A program made the position numbers and the translations under genes. Under the pieces are notes generated by a model. The model saw only the letters and a program-made list of their open reading frames with translations, did not search any database and was not told the origin of the DNA. Shown one piece after another: positions 11,969-22,654 of a stretch of DNA of 64,000 nucleotides (positions are counted from its first letter, which is position 1; each line of letters opens with the position of its first letter). Origin of the DNA: Siphonodentalium dalli (lineage: Eukaryota; Mollusca; Scaphopoda; Gadilida; Siphonodentaliidae); assembly GCA_032622095.1 (NCBI GenBank), contig CP136066.1:129799917-129863916 (forward strand), read 5' to 3'.

Positions 11969-12390
11969 GAACGCCATAATTCTGCTGTGGTTAAGTGGTC
12001 AATTACTTTGGACATTACTGTATGTAGATGGAGTTATCATTAGACCTCACATCCTTATATGGAATACAGTAATGCCCAAAGTAATTGACCACTTAACCAC
12101 AGCAGAATTATGGGTAATTTTTCAGGATTTAAAATCCGGAAAAATTACCCACAATCTGCTGTGCTTAAGTGGTCAATTACTTTGGACATTACTGTATGTG
12201 GATGGAGTTATCATTAGACCTCACATCCTTATATGGGCTACAGTAATGCCTAAAGTAATTGACCAATTAACCACAGCAGAATTAAGGGTAATTTTTCAGG
12301 ATTTAAAATCTTGAAAAATTACCCATAATTCTGCTGTGGTTAAGTGATCAATTACTTTGGACATTACTGTATGTAGATGGAGTTAAACCT
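11969..12390. mobile_element. Tandem hairpin MITEs with CAGTAATGCC ends
   Basis: Two nearly complete hairpins of ~133 bp (about 12064-12196 and 12240-12372) run from TACAGTAATGCC through GACCACTTAACCACAGCAG to its complement ending ACATTACTGTA. A half hairpin lies at 11969-12024. They are separated by a 42-bp spacer (GATGGAGTTATCATTAGACC), so hairpin and spacer together repeat with a ~176-bp period. TA at both ends suggests a Tc1/mariner-type MITE. Related hairpins lie at 44952 and 54379. Confidence 0.7.
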
Positions 12391-12589
12391 CACATCAGTT
12401 TGTTGGGGATTTGGACCTTGACTTGGGACCTTTTTTTTTTTAACGCAACAAATGCGAGTACACCTTATACACAAATTTCTGATGTAGCCAGAGTTTTTAT
12501 TGGATAATATTAGTTTGAAGCCTGCTTACATTTCAATATGTTGTCAGTTTTGTATTCTCTGCAGCAGCTAGAACTCGGCGCGTTGAAGC

Positions 12590-13480
12590 AAAAGTTATAA
12601 AAGAAAAATGTGTACGTAACGAGACTATAATACAAATGAAAAAATAAATTGAGGGAGGGGTGGGCATTACAGGGAACTAAGGGTTGAACCGATATAAATC
12701 TGTAGAGCGATAACGACCAATGTTGACATATTATGCATCTCAACTCTACTGTTGCAACAAGGTTATAAAATAGGGGGGGGGGGGTGTCAGAATTTTAGTC
12801 ATCTCTATATAGTGCCAGAATAGTAATTTATGGACTTCTATAGTGGTACAATACAAATTAGAATCAAATGATAAAAAATATGTATGTAACACAACTATAC
12901 CGATGAAAGTAAAAATAATAATTTAGGCCGGGATAAGATGTTGGTTTGGTTATATGGACTCGGAGAAAAAGGGGTTCGTACCGATGAACTGACATAAATT
13001 AGTGGAGCGATGTTGCCATGTAATGCATCGCGACTGTACTAAAGCAGCAATGATATAAAATTGGGGGGGCCCCGGGGGGGTCGGAAATTATCTCTATCTC
13101 TATAGATGGCACCAGAATTATATAGAAAGGAATAGCAATTGATATACGTATACGGTATACTATAGTAATACCATAGACATATAAGTACAAGTATCACTCA
13201 ATAAAATATTTCGTAACGTGACTATAGCGATGAAAAAAAATAATAAATTGGACTGGGATTAGAGATTGGGTTGGTTATATGTGGATAATTGGATATGGAA
13301 TTCATACCGATGAAATGATACAAATTAGTGGAGCGATAAAGACCAATGTTGACACTTAGTCAGGCTACGCGGGGGAAATAGGGGTTGATACGATAGACCG
13401 AAATAAATTTGTCGAGTGATAATGACCAATGTTGACGTATAAAGTAACGCGACTGTACTGTTGCACAATTATCATGTAGA
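12590..13480. repeat. Degenerate ~270-bp tandem repeats with poly-G tracts
   Basis: Blocks containing ACGTGACTATA...GATGAAA, GTGGAGCGATAAAGACCAATGTTGAC and GCGACTGTACTGTTGCA recur at about 12600-12780, 12880-13070 and 13210-13460. Runs of G (12773-12784, 13063-13069 and 13074-13080) fall at equivalent places after the TATAAAAT block. Non-coding by appearance. Confidence 0.6.
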
Positions 13481-13549
13481 ACCAGTCAAATATGGACTCT
13501 GGTGCCAATATGGAACAGCTCAGAAAACATTTGAAGGGCCCTAAAATTT

Positions 13550-13880
13550 ATGGGATCTGCCATACAAATCGATTTATGTTGATAAATCTCTTATTTTTCA
13601 AAATTTTAAGCTGAGACTTGGTGTGTTTGAGTGGGATACGTATATATTCCTAAAATGATAGGATACAGCACATAATTATGTTTTAGGTGGAAGAAATGAA
13701 TTTTTTTCGATGATAAAATTTAACAATAAGTTAAATTTTAATAACATGGGATTTGCAAATAAAATCGATTTATGTTGACAAAACTGTCATTTTTCAAAAT
13801 TTTGAGTTGAGAATTCGTGTGTCTGTGTGTAATACTTATATATTCTTAAAATGACAGAGTCCAGCGCGTAATTATCTTTT
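13550..13880. repeat. ~195-bp tandem duplication
   Basis: AATCGATTTATGTTGA, TTTTTCAAAATTTTRAG, TTTTAGRTGGAAGAAAT and neighbouring blocks at 13567-13710 recur at 13763-13895. No gene is recognised here. Confidence 0.55.
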
Positions 13881-14204
13881 AGATGGAAGAAATTGAATTT
13901 GTTTTCGATAACCATCTACGGCCGTACTACGGCCGGGTTTATCGAGTACGCTATTTTATAAACAAACTTTTGTTAATAGCCGTTTTGGTCAAACTAAACC
14001 TTTTTCGACCGGGAAAGCAGATCCGAATAGTAGCTAAGATGTATTTAGATAGAATTATCAAAAGAATTTGACCGATTAGGGTGCATTTTAAAAGAATCGA
14101 GTGGAGAAATCTTGGTGACATTTTCATAAAACACGCCGATAATTCCAAAGATAAAAGATGGCGGTTACTACAAAAAAAACAGACATGCGCACTCCAATTA
14201 AAAT

Positions 14205-14735
14205 TACCCATAATTCAGTTCACTACACCAGGGGCTCCCAACAGGTTATACAATATTTTCAGGCTATCAGATTATTTATATTTTCGACTTTAAGTTTACA
14301 ATTTGAGCCTGTCCTCACTCTATCGATACGATTTATCATAAACATATTATACACCAGTGGCGTTAACTTTACAACTTCGGCATCTACGTGATTATATCGG
14401 TACGATTCAGTAAGGTACAAACAATCTCCATAAAATACCCACAATTCAGTTCACTACATGCAGGGGCTCCCAATAGGTTATTCCCATTTATTATGGGCTC
14501 CCAATAGGTTATACAATATTTTCAGGCTATCAGATTATTTATATTTTCAACAAGATATTATTACACCGGTGACTTTAAGTTTACAATTTGAGCCTGTCCT
14601 GACTCTATCGATAGGATTTATCATATTTTCATAAACGTATTATACACCGCTGGCGTTAACTTTACAATTTCGGCATCTACGTGATTATATCGGTACGATT
14701 GAGTAAGGTACAAACAATCTCCAAGAATACATTCG
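14205..14735. repeat. ~270-bp tandem duplication
   Basis: The series CAGTTCACTAC, GGGGCTCCCAAYAGGTTATAC, TTTACAATTTGAGCCTGTCC, GGCGTTAACTTTACAA and GGTACAAACAATCTCCA appears twice (14217-14432 and 14447-14733), with a small internal extra copy of GGGCTCCCAATAGGTTAT near 14495. Non-coding. Confidence 0.65.
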
Positions 14736-14838
14736 CCCTGTACTCCATGCGATATAAAAAAACCAAATGCTAGTAACACCACACTAGGTGGCGTAATAAC
14801 CTACACATGACCATACCACACGAGTAACCAAGCAAAGA

Positions 14839-16350
14839 GTGGCAAAATCATCGAGTACATTATTAGACCCAATTATTATCGGCAATTCCCTTCGTGTACT
14901 AGAAGCTGAAGTAATAAACCCGGGAGTCTCTGACCACTTAGGTGTATATGTGTCACTAGCTTATGATTATTCACAAGTAACTTCGTTCCAGAGAGTAGTA
15001 TGGAACTACTCCAGAGCAAATTTTGAAAGAGCCAACGAAATACTCGGTAACACGAACTGGGATGATCTCCTTGAGTGCCTCGACACCGATTCAGCTACCA
15101 TACTTTTCCAAAATAAATTTATGTCAGTAATGAACGATACAATTCCCCAATCCACTGTTACGGTTCGGCCCAAGGATAAAATCTGGTTTAACTCAGAAAT
15201 CCGAAGAGAAATTCGCAAACGCGAAAGGCTACGTACAAAAGCCATAAAAAATAATAATCCCAACACATGGCAAAAATATAAGCAATGTCGAAATAAAGTA
15301 AATAACATGAAAAAGTTCGCGAAATCGAAATTTGATGAAAAATTGGAAGACCGCATGAAAGAATCATCATCTCCCCGCGAATTCTGGCAACTAATGAATT
15401 ACCTACTATGTAAAAAGAAAACAACGAATGTTCCACCCCTATACTGCTCGAATGCCCATATAAATACCATAAACGTAAATGGAACCGTGTACGCGACTGA
15501 TGATCTTGACAAGGCTAACATATATTCTAACTCATCAATAAATGACTCAAACCACAGTTTACCTGTGTTCAATTCTCGTTGTAAAAACACGATGGAGGAC
15601 TTTGAGTTCACCGAAGATGAAATAATTTTGGCAATTAAATCACTTAAATTAAACAAAGCCCATGGCTACGATGGAATTAGTGCAAAAATGCTCCTAGCTA
15701 CCGCAGAATCAATTGCTCGTCCATTAGTTTTAATCTTCAGAAAATCTCTTGATAGCATGACATTTCCATCTGTATGGAAAAAGGCTAATGTTGTCCCCAA
15801 CTTTAAAAAAGACGACCCCGCTGATAGCAAGAACTATCGTCCTATTTCCCTTCTACCCTGCTTGGGAAAAATATTTGAGAAAGTTGTACTAAAACAGATC
15901 AGGGATTTCTTTAAAAAAAACGAACTACTATTCTTACGTCAATCGGGCTTCATGCCAGGGCAAAGCACTTCTCATCAACTCATAGATCTATACAATCACC
16001 TGTGTCAATCTCTCGACAATGGACTGTATACATGTTCTATTTTTTGTGATATATCAAAGGCATTCGAGAGAGTTTGGCACAGGGGACTAATACATAAACT
16101 TTCAAGTTATGGAGTTCGTGGTAAATCTTTGAAATGGCTAGGAGACTATTTAAATAACCGACAGCAGCGCGTATTAGTTAACAACAGCTTTTCTAACTAT
16201 GAGATCATCCCAGCGGGCGTGCCACAAGGCTCAATCTTAGGCCCTTTTCTATTTTTGGTTTACATCAATGATTTAGCAGACAACATCTGTTCTGTTACGA
16301 GAATGTACGCTGACGACACTTGCATTACTAACGAGCACCACGACCTATAG
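14839..16350 (+). pseudogene. LINE family 2 ORF2, 5' half of split frame
   Basis: Same protein segment as 4165-5692: the endonuclease tail (SDH motif at residues 31-33) then reverse-transcriptase blocks up to MYADDT and HHDL. A 15-bp in-frame deletion near 15522 removes five residues compared with copy 1. The frame ends at 16348-16350, where the first bases of the inserted element (TAG) provide the stop. The original LINE start is not present, and the GTG at 14839 is only the first start-like codon of the truncated copy. The C-terminal half continues at 18237. Confidence 0.85.
16302..16347. repeat. 46-bp duplication flanking the 1.9-kb insert (left copy)
   Basis: The sequence from AATGTACGCTGACGAC to CACCACGACCTA is identical to 18237-18282. 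It encodes the YADD catalytic motif and following residues of the LINE reverse transcriptase. The duplication flanks 16348-18236, as expected for a long target-site duplication or a repair duplication. The same left copy exists at 5647-5692 in duplication copy 1. Confidence 0.9.
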
Positions 16351-18236
16351 ATGAGCGGTCTTGGTCCCAACGGGGCTTATTTTTCGAGTTTAATTTTTTT
16401 CTTTACACACGGAAAAATTATACATCATATGAAAGTAGAAGATGTAGGCTTCATGTTCCGCCCTGCTGTAAAATGTGAAAGTGGTGCCGTTACCATGGAA
16501 ACGGAATGTAAACAATGTAGATACAGTTTGATATTAAACCATTTCGGCAAATGGTAAAAACTAATTTAAGCCCATTCTAGAACAGGAACAGACGTTGAAA
16601 TTCATTTATTGATGATTTGTCCACTATAACTATGTTCCAACGATTCCAGTATTAAATAGGATGCACATATAGGTTATACGGGTCTTTATTGCCATTTTGG
16701 GGTGAAAAATGGTGATTTTTGCAAAAAATGCGATAATTTTGGAATTGGAACATTTGTTGAATACTACATTGGCTACAGTAATAATTTATGCATTATTATG
16801 ATGGCATCATACGTGTACTTAAAATTAATTTGGATAAAACTGCCGAAAAGGCCCAATACCAAGAGAAATACCTGTTACCATGGAAACGATATTTAAAAAT
16901 ACAAAAAATGCCATTATTGGAAAGAAATGAAGACCTATAACCCATGCGACACAATATAACTTTTTTTACTTTGTTTTTTATGACATGCACTTTTAATCCG
17001 GACTTCTGTGTTGGTAATTGTCGTGGTTTATTCAGCTGTTGTCATGGAAACGGACCAAATTTCGCCAAATAATGATGTTTTTTTCCCCATAGAGCTGACA
17101 TTTAAAGCATGTAATTTTATGAAGCAAATCTTATTATGACAACCCGTTATAGATGTCTCAAAACCTTTTTCAAAGATTACTATTTCCCAATTATCCCAGT
17201 AGTAGCTAGGATGCACATATAGGATATGAAGGTTTTATTGTCATTTCGGGGTAAATACTGTAAATTTTTGCAAAAAATGCGATACTTTTGGAATTGAAAC
17301 ATTTATTAGATACTACATTGGTTACAGTAATAATTTATAAATATTATGATGGCTTCTTACGTGTGCTTCAATCTAGTTTTGATAAAACTGCAGAAAAAGC
17401 CCAATACCCTGAGAAATACCTATCACCATGGAAACGATATTAAAAAATACACAAAATTTCATTATTGGAAAGAAATGAAGTTCTATAACCATTGCGACAC
17501 AAATAAACTTTTTGAATAATGATGTTTTCCCCTATAAACCGGACATTTAAATTGTGAATTTTATAAAGCAAAACATATTGTAACAACCTGTTATTGGTAT
17601 CTCAAAATCTTCAACTCATATACATAATACAATAGGGGATAAGAGCACCCCTAAGACGACTTTCCTGCAGGTTTGCCAGACAAATTTACCATTATGTGAA
17701 CGTACCCTGACATGGTACTCATCATACTTAGAGTCCACGTGTTTTTATCGTTTTATTCCCAATTTCTCAGCTGTTTCTGTGGATCTAGACGAAAATTGTC
17801 TAAATAGTGATGTGTTTTGCACAATTTGTTTTATTATTGGAAATTGAGTTAAAAATTAAAAACCAACACCACGTATCTGGAAAATGCCATGATAGGATTT
17901 TAAAAGATTCGCTGTCTGGGAATTATGAAACTGATTTGAAAGCAAATAGTTGATGATTATAAGCTACATCCCTAAATAGTAATTACCTGTAACTTTGGTA
18001 TCTGTCATAGTTTACGCGAGAAATTTTAAACACATATCAGGGACATGTTCCCCCTTCTTGAATGTTAAAAAACATTTCCAGATGCTTGTCGTATTTTAAT
18101 TGATTTTATGCGATGAAATAATGCGAAAATTCAGAAAATTGCACTAATTTCTCAATATTTTGCGGTTTTAGTAAACACCTGATAAAAGTCGTTCTATTTG
18201 GGAATTTTTAAACCAAATTTGCAGACAATATAGAGT
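16348..18236. mobile_element. 1.9-kb insert within LINE family 2, copy 2
   Basis: It is bounded on both sides by the 46-bp duplication. The left end is TAGATGAGCGGTCTTGG and the right end is GCAGACAATATAGAGTA. No terminal inverted repeat is visible. Internally it has the ~550-bp tandem structure, and its final ~240 bp are complementary to the arms at 2755 and 9625. It has no credible open frame, so it is probably non-autonomous. Confidence 0.75.
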
Positions 18237-19398
18237 AATGTACGCTGACGACACTTGCATTACTAACGAGCACCACGACCTAAATGAATTGGCGCAAACC
18301 ATGAACAAGGATCTTGAAAACATATCAAGATGGTCAAACAATTGGCTAGTCAATTTTAATCCCTCAAAAACGATGGGCATGTCGTACTCTTTGACTGGGA
18401 CATCCGGCGATACTCCTAATTTAACCTTTAATAATGATACTATATCCTTTGTTGAGACACATAAACACCTCGGTCTTGAACTCCAATCAAATATGTCATG
18501 GAACAATCATATCAATGAAACTATTAAAAGAATAGCCTCGCGTTTATCACAACTAAGAAGATTTAAATACCAGCTCGATAGGAAGACCCTAGAAAACATA
18601 TATAAAACGTATATTTTACCATTATACGATTATGCCGATGTAGTATGGGCAAATGCACCTAAATATCAAATGGATAAACTTGAACGGTTACACATTGATG
18701 CAGCCAGAATAGTCAGTGGACTCACACGATCAGTCTCTGATATAAACACAATGAAAGAAGTAGGCTGGCCCCCACTGAGAAGGAGGCGTGAATTACACAA
18801 ATTACAAACTATGTACAACATTATCAATCGGAATGCCCCTATTTATCTCACAAACATATTACCACCCAGAATAGCTGACATATCAGAGTATGAATTCAGA
18901 TATCCCGAAAAATTCTACACATATTTCAGTAACACTGAGAATTACAAAAAGTCATTTTTCCCTTCAACCATAAAAGCGTGGAATGACATGCCGTCCGTAA
19001 TAACGGATGCCCCCACAATTTCAGATTTCAAAACGTATCTTAGAATAATTGACCCCGTCACTAGACCCCCGAGGTATTTCTACACGGGACGCAGGCAATG
19101 TAACGTACTTCACGCAAAATTACGGAACTATTGCAGTGATCTAAAGTCTGATAAATTCCAAAACTACATATCTGACAACCCACGTTGCGCATGCGGCAAC
19201 CAATGCGAAGATGCATATCATTACCTTTTCATGTGTTCCCTGTACCAATCAGAACGAATAGAAATGTATCATTCGCTACACAGAGAAGGACTCAAATTAA
19301 CACATATGAATGATTTACTTTCTGGCATCCAAAACATAGATATAAAACAAAATGTGAAAATTGTTCAAAATAGTACAACATTTTATTACGGAAACTAA
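18237..19398 (+). pseudogene. LINE family 2 ORF2, 3' half of split frame
   Basis: It begins in the right copy of the 46-bp duplication (MYADDT) and continues through the thumb and C-terminal region. Features include ISRWSNNW...FNPSKT (typical after YADD), THKHLGLEL, YKTYILPLYDYADVVW (LINE RT C-terminal hallmark), and a cysteine/histidine cluster near the end (PRCACGNQCEDAYHYLFMC) resembling the CCHC-type motif of CR1/Jockey-like proteins. It stops at 19396-19398. It lacks its N-terminal half because of the upstream insert, so it is not expected to give an active enzyme. Confidence 0.85.
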
Positions 19399-19760
19399 AC
19401 GTTTCTGACAAATGATATTAACTTAATTAATAAGTAGGACATAAATATGTTTATTGTTGTTTATTGCTTTTTTCGACCTGGTACTTGCTCGGCCATAACA
19501 ATGTTTTAAATATACACAATCGACGTTGGCACCCCCACCACCTTACATCATCCTTTCCTAACGATCCGCAAGATCATCATTCACCAGTCACCATTCTCTC
19601 ACATTCCACACAGCTGTAAATAAGTTACTTATTGTGCCACTTTGTCAATTATGTAATTTTGTAACAATGTATACTGGAGAGGGGCTCATTAAGTTATGTA
19701 ACTTGTGCCCCAATCCACTTTGTATTATTACAAATAAAATATGTTTAAAGTAGTAAAGTA

Positions 19761-19861
19761 AACCAAGCAGGAACACCAGGAATACTCATACACCTGACAC
19801 ATGACCATTTCGTCATTCCCTGTATATTATATACATTACATTTATGACCATACAGTCATGG
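19761..19861. repeat. Minisatellite remnant right of the LINE
   Basis: ACACATGACCATTTCGTCATTCCCTGTATA and TTTATGACCATACAGTCATGG are units of the 42-bp minisatellite, in the orientation of its right half. It connects the LINE target duplication to the next, minus-strand LINE fragment. Confidence 0.7.
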
Positions 19862-20613
19862 AGAGTTTCAGACAAACACAGGAAACTAACACAATTACAT
19901 AAAGATATACAAAATAATCTCTAATCAAACATGAAATTATATACTGTAATTCGTATGTATGTTATAATGTAATATGTACTAGCCACATATTAATTAACAT
20001 TGTTATTATTGTCGAGTCATCAATGTTGTTTTTGAATAGTGAATATATATGTCGTGTCTATGAACGTCTATGTATGGTTTTCACCAATAGCGGGTTGGGG
20101 CGATCGACTTGTCCATAAGTCCCACAAAAACCTAGTTGATTAACTTGATTTGACGAAGAATCTTATCCAATCGCGAGCATCCACGTCTGTATGAATAAAA
20201 GTAGGAAATTTGCCAAGAAATAATTCAAGTCTTTGATTTTGTGTTAATTTATCTACGTGAACAAAACAGTCAATGCCAAATTGATCAATAAATCTGTACC
20301 AAACGGAATTTCTGGCGCCACAAATTTCCTGACAATCTAATATAACATGCAATAACAATTCAACATATAAAGTGTTACAAAGGGTGCAAAGACCAGAAGA
20401 GCCTGGTATCAGGCAAAGGAGTTGTGCAACTAGAATGAATGCGAATTTGTCGTTAGGGAATTTTGAACATGTTTGCCATAATTCGGACATAGTGAACTTA
20501 TTATGCACAGAAATGAATCTGGAAAACTCAGAGTTAAATGTTACCCGAGTTGTCCATTCAGAAGTATATTGAACACTTAGTGATTCCTTACAGAGTTTTT
20601 TCCACACTAATTT
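19862..20613 (-). mobile_element. LINE family 1 fragment, 5'-truncated, minus strand
   Basis: The minus-strand coding part (20140-20607) is followed by about 280 bp of AT-rich 3' region down to 19862. It is bordered on both sides by pieces of the palindromic minisatellite (19861 and 20614), so it inserted into that repeat. Confidence 0.7.
20140..20607 (-). pseudogene. LINE family 1 ORF2 C-terminal fragment
   Basis: 155 codons align with the last ~155 residues of the protein at 2-2203. WKKLCKESL corresponds to WKHISKSSV; SELWQTCSKFPNDKFAFIL to SHIWSACRTFPKDKATFML; CTLC...H..LDC to CKLC...H..LYC; and WIRFFVKSS to FIRFFAKAS. The zinc-knuckle cysteines and histidine are kept. The reverse transcriptase is missing through 5' truncation, so this is a dead copy. 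Confidence 0.8.
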
Positions 20614-20949
20614 ACTCGTGGCTGTATCGTCATGTGTGGTACGGGTATAACCAATTATGGCTGTATGGTCAGGTATATGTGTATAAAGTGGGTGACTATA
20701 TTGTCATATGTGTGCAGGTGTTTATGTACATATGGCATGACTGCGGTAATGGGTGGGTTGTAGATGTGTGGCTATCACTGTCCACAATAACCCAAGGATA
20801 TGTTAACCAACAGAGAGGTCATATCAGATAGTTCTCCGTCTTGATGGTGTTTATGTACATTAAGGAAACGTTAAACGTGTAAAGCGATAGCCACCCATTA
20901 CCACAGTCATTCCATATATACATAAACATCACAGACATGACACTATAGT
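20614..20949. repeat. Third copy of the minisatellite palindrome centre
   Basis: It matches 3370-3712 and 10242-10584, with a few substitutions and a 4-bp deletion near 20640. It spans the turning point of the palindrome. The open frames over it are by-products. Confidence 0.85.
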
Positions 20950-21411
20950 ACCTGAACAAAATGATCGCGAATGTTGCGAATCCGAACCTGAACATTTTGA
21001 AATTTTCAAAGGTCATTTTTCGGAGTTAGACAATAAAAATATCGCCGGTTTTGCATTCCGAGGATGTGTGGTGACCTAATCTACCCACAACAATACATAA
21101 ATTTGCGGATGCATGAGCCCAAGGCCAGAAAAATACGAAAAAGCGAACATTTCGCCGCCTCGATAAAATTTCGAAAAATTATGACGACTTGACACGCCAA
21201 ATACAACAATTCACATGCCTGTTATGCAAAAGGCGTATTACGTATGTGTTGGGCATACAAATTCCTACATAACTGATTCAAGGTGTATCACCGAAAGATG
21301 TCGTTGATGGCTGCTTGGAGACAATATATACACTTGCCGTTTATCTGATTTAGTTGGCGCCGCCATCTTGGAATGTCCGAACCTAAACGGGTATCCGACA
21401 GTGATACTGAA
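20950..21411. other. Unidentified segment between two minus-strand LINE fragments
   Basis: It begins ACCTGAACAAAATGATCGCG and ends ACGGGTATCCGACAGTG. It contains CCGCCATCTTGGAA (21361-21374), and TCCGAACCT occurs near both ends (20982 and 21377). No open frame or family is recognised. It interrupts the LINE fragment at 21412, so it may be a separate insertion. Confidence 0.35.
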
Positions 21412-22257
21412 TGCAGATATCACACAAAGCTTGAAGTCCTACTCGAGTTAATGAGAATAATGCCATGTCATCAGTGTGAGCCAGACAAGCACAATTAATA
21501 TTATTATACACACGAAGACCATAATTTGATGTTTCTAGTTGATATATATCAAATCGTCAATGAAAATATTGTATAAAAATGGCGAAACTGTGCCTCCTTG
21601 TCTGGCCCCATGGCAGACTTCGAACCATTCTGAAAATGTATCCTGAAAAGAAACAGAGCATTTGATGCCTGTTAACAGCATGTTGAAAATTCTTAGAGTT
21701 CTCCCCCTTATATGGCGATCATAGAGTTTTCGCAAGAGGCCATTTATCCATACTGTGTTGAATGCTTTCCAAACATCCAAGAAGCACGTGAATAACTTAC
21801 TTTGCCTCTCGGATGTGTAGGAAATGCATTCAGTCACAGCGTAAGAGGACATTATGCAACTAACATTTCTTTGAAATCCATTTTGCATAGGGTGAACGCT
21901 TAGCGCCTTTGGGGAATTAGCTTGAAGTCTCCGAAGTATAACCTTTTCAAAGAGTTTGTACAAGTTTGGCAATAGTGTTATCGGCCTGTAGCTGTCAAAT
22001 GAATTTCTGGGCTTACCATTTCCTTTGTAAAGCGAGAAAATGATACCACGTTTTGCGTTAATGGGCGTATATTCGAGATCAATCATATTTGTGAAAAGAT
22101 ATGCAATGCATTCTACAAGTGAATCTCCACCGTGTATAATATGTTCATAGCTGACATTATCCCAACCGCTAGCTTTATTGTGAGGGAGTGTGGAAATAAT
22201 TGAGACAATTTCAGAAGTAGTGACAGGATATGTGGTTAGCTTGTCAATATAGCTCAA
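21412..22257 (-). pseudogene. LINE family 1 reverse-transcriptase fragment, frameshifted
   Basis: The minus-strand frame 22257-21535 gives RT blocks matching the protein at 2-2203: NKASGWDNVSYEHIIHGG, KRGIIFSLYKG, YRPITLLPNLYKLFEK, FLDVWKAFNTVW and ARQGGTVSPFLYN. The frame stops near 21536, but the next block continues in another frame (ETSNYGLRV...). HTDDM at 21478-21464 is the catalytic Asp pair, with Thr where many families have Ala. A frameshift near 21540 therefore disables it. Homology ends at about 21412. Upstream of 22257 is an A-rich tract and no more LINE sequence is recognised. Confidence 0.75.
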
Positions 22258-22654
22258 TTTTTTTTACCATAATGGACCAGAATAGCCAGATTCTTAATTC
22301 CGTCTCAAAGTTATGCCCATTTCCTTTCAATAATATGACCAGAAGCACAAAAGAGGTTCTCAGCAAAATTCCAAACTTTAAAATGAATTTGTCGTGCCCC
22401 ATACGGAACTGGGACAACCAGAATAGAACATGCAGTTGTCAGTTAATTAACTAACACGTATAATAACCAAGTGAGTCACAATTTGCTACCTTTTCGGATA
22501 ACGAAGAGAATAATGTTCGGGATATATGTGAAAATTTGGTTGCCATTTTGGAAGCCAGCTTGAGCAATTTGGTCTATAAACAGCGTAGTGTGACACATTT
22601 AAGATAGACCAAAACAATAAACACCTTTCAATCCAAAGATACATTTTACTTGAA
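22258..22654. other. No gene recognised
   Basis: A T-rich run at 22258-22265 follows the LINE fragment. The rest has only short open frames without recognisable motifs, up to the left end of the next satellite-bearing element at 22655. Confidence 0.4.

Larger units (their letters stand above)
10999..14796. mobile_element. 3.8-kb insertion splitting duplication copy 2
   Basis: It is defined by comparison with the uninterrupted site at 4126/4127. Near its ends TAACGCCACCAAG (11021-11033) faces CTAGGTGGCGTAA (about 14784-14796), a short inverted similarity. No long open frame is present. It contains an AT-rich tract (11180-11360), a dispersed repeat (11390-11640), a hairpin MITE cluster (11969-12390), degenerate tandem repeats (12590-13480, 13550-13880) and a tandem duplication (14205-14735). 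It could be one composite element or several successive insertions. Confidence 0.55.
14797..18238. repeat. Segmental duplication, copy 2, second part
   Basis: It matches 4127-7584 at near identity across the LINE 5' half and the 1.9-kb insert. Upstream of the LINE only ~29 bp of minisatellite remain (14797-14825, from TAACCTACAC), followed by the LINE target duplication. Confidence 0.9.
14835..19760 (+). mobile_element. LINE family 2 (Jockey/CR1-like), 5'-truncated, with TSD
   Basis: AACCAAGCA occurs at 14826-14834 and again at 19761-19769, a 9-bp target-site duplication. The sequence after the right copy (GGAACACCAGGAATACTCAT) continues a minisatellite unit like 3779-3800 (GGCACACCGATAATACTCAT), so the target was the palindromic minisatellite. 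The 3' end is A-rich (AATAAAATATGTTTAAAG) without a long poly-A. Removing the 1.9-kb insert and one copy of its 46-bp duplication would leave a single uninterrupted frame of about 870 codons. Confidence 0.85.
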
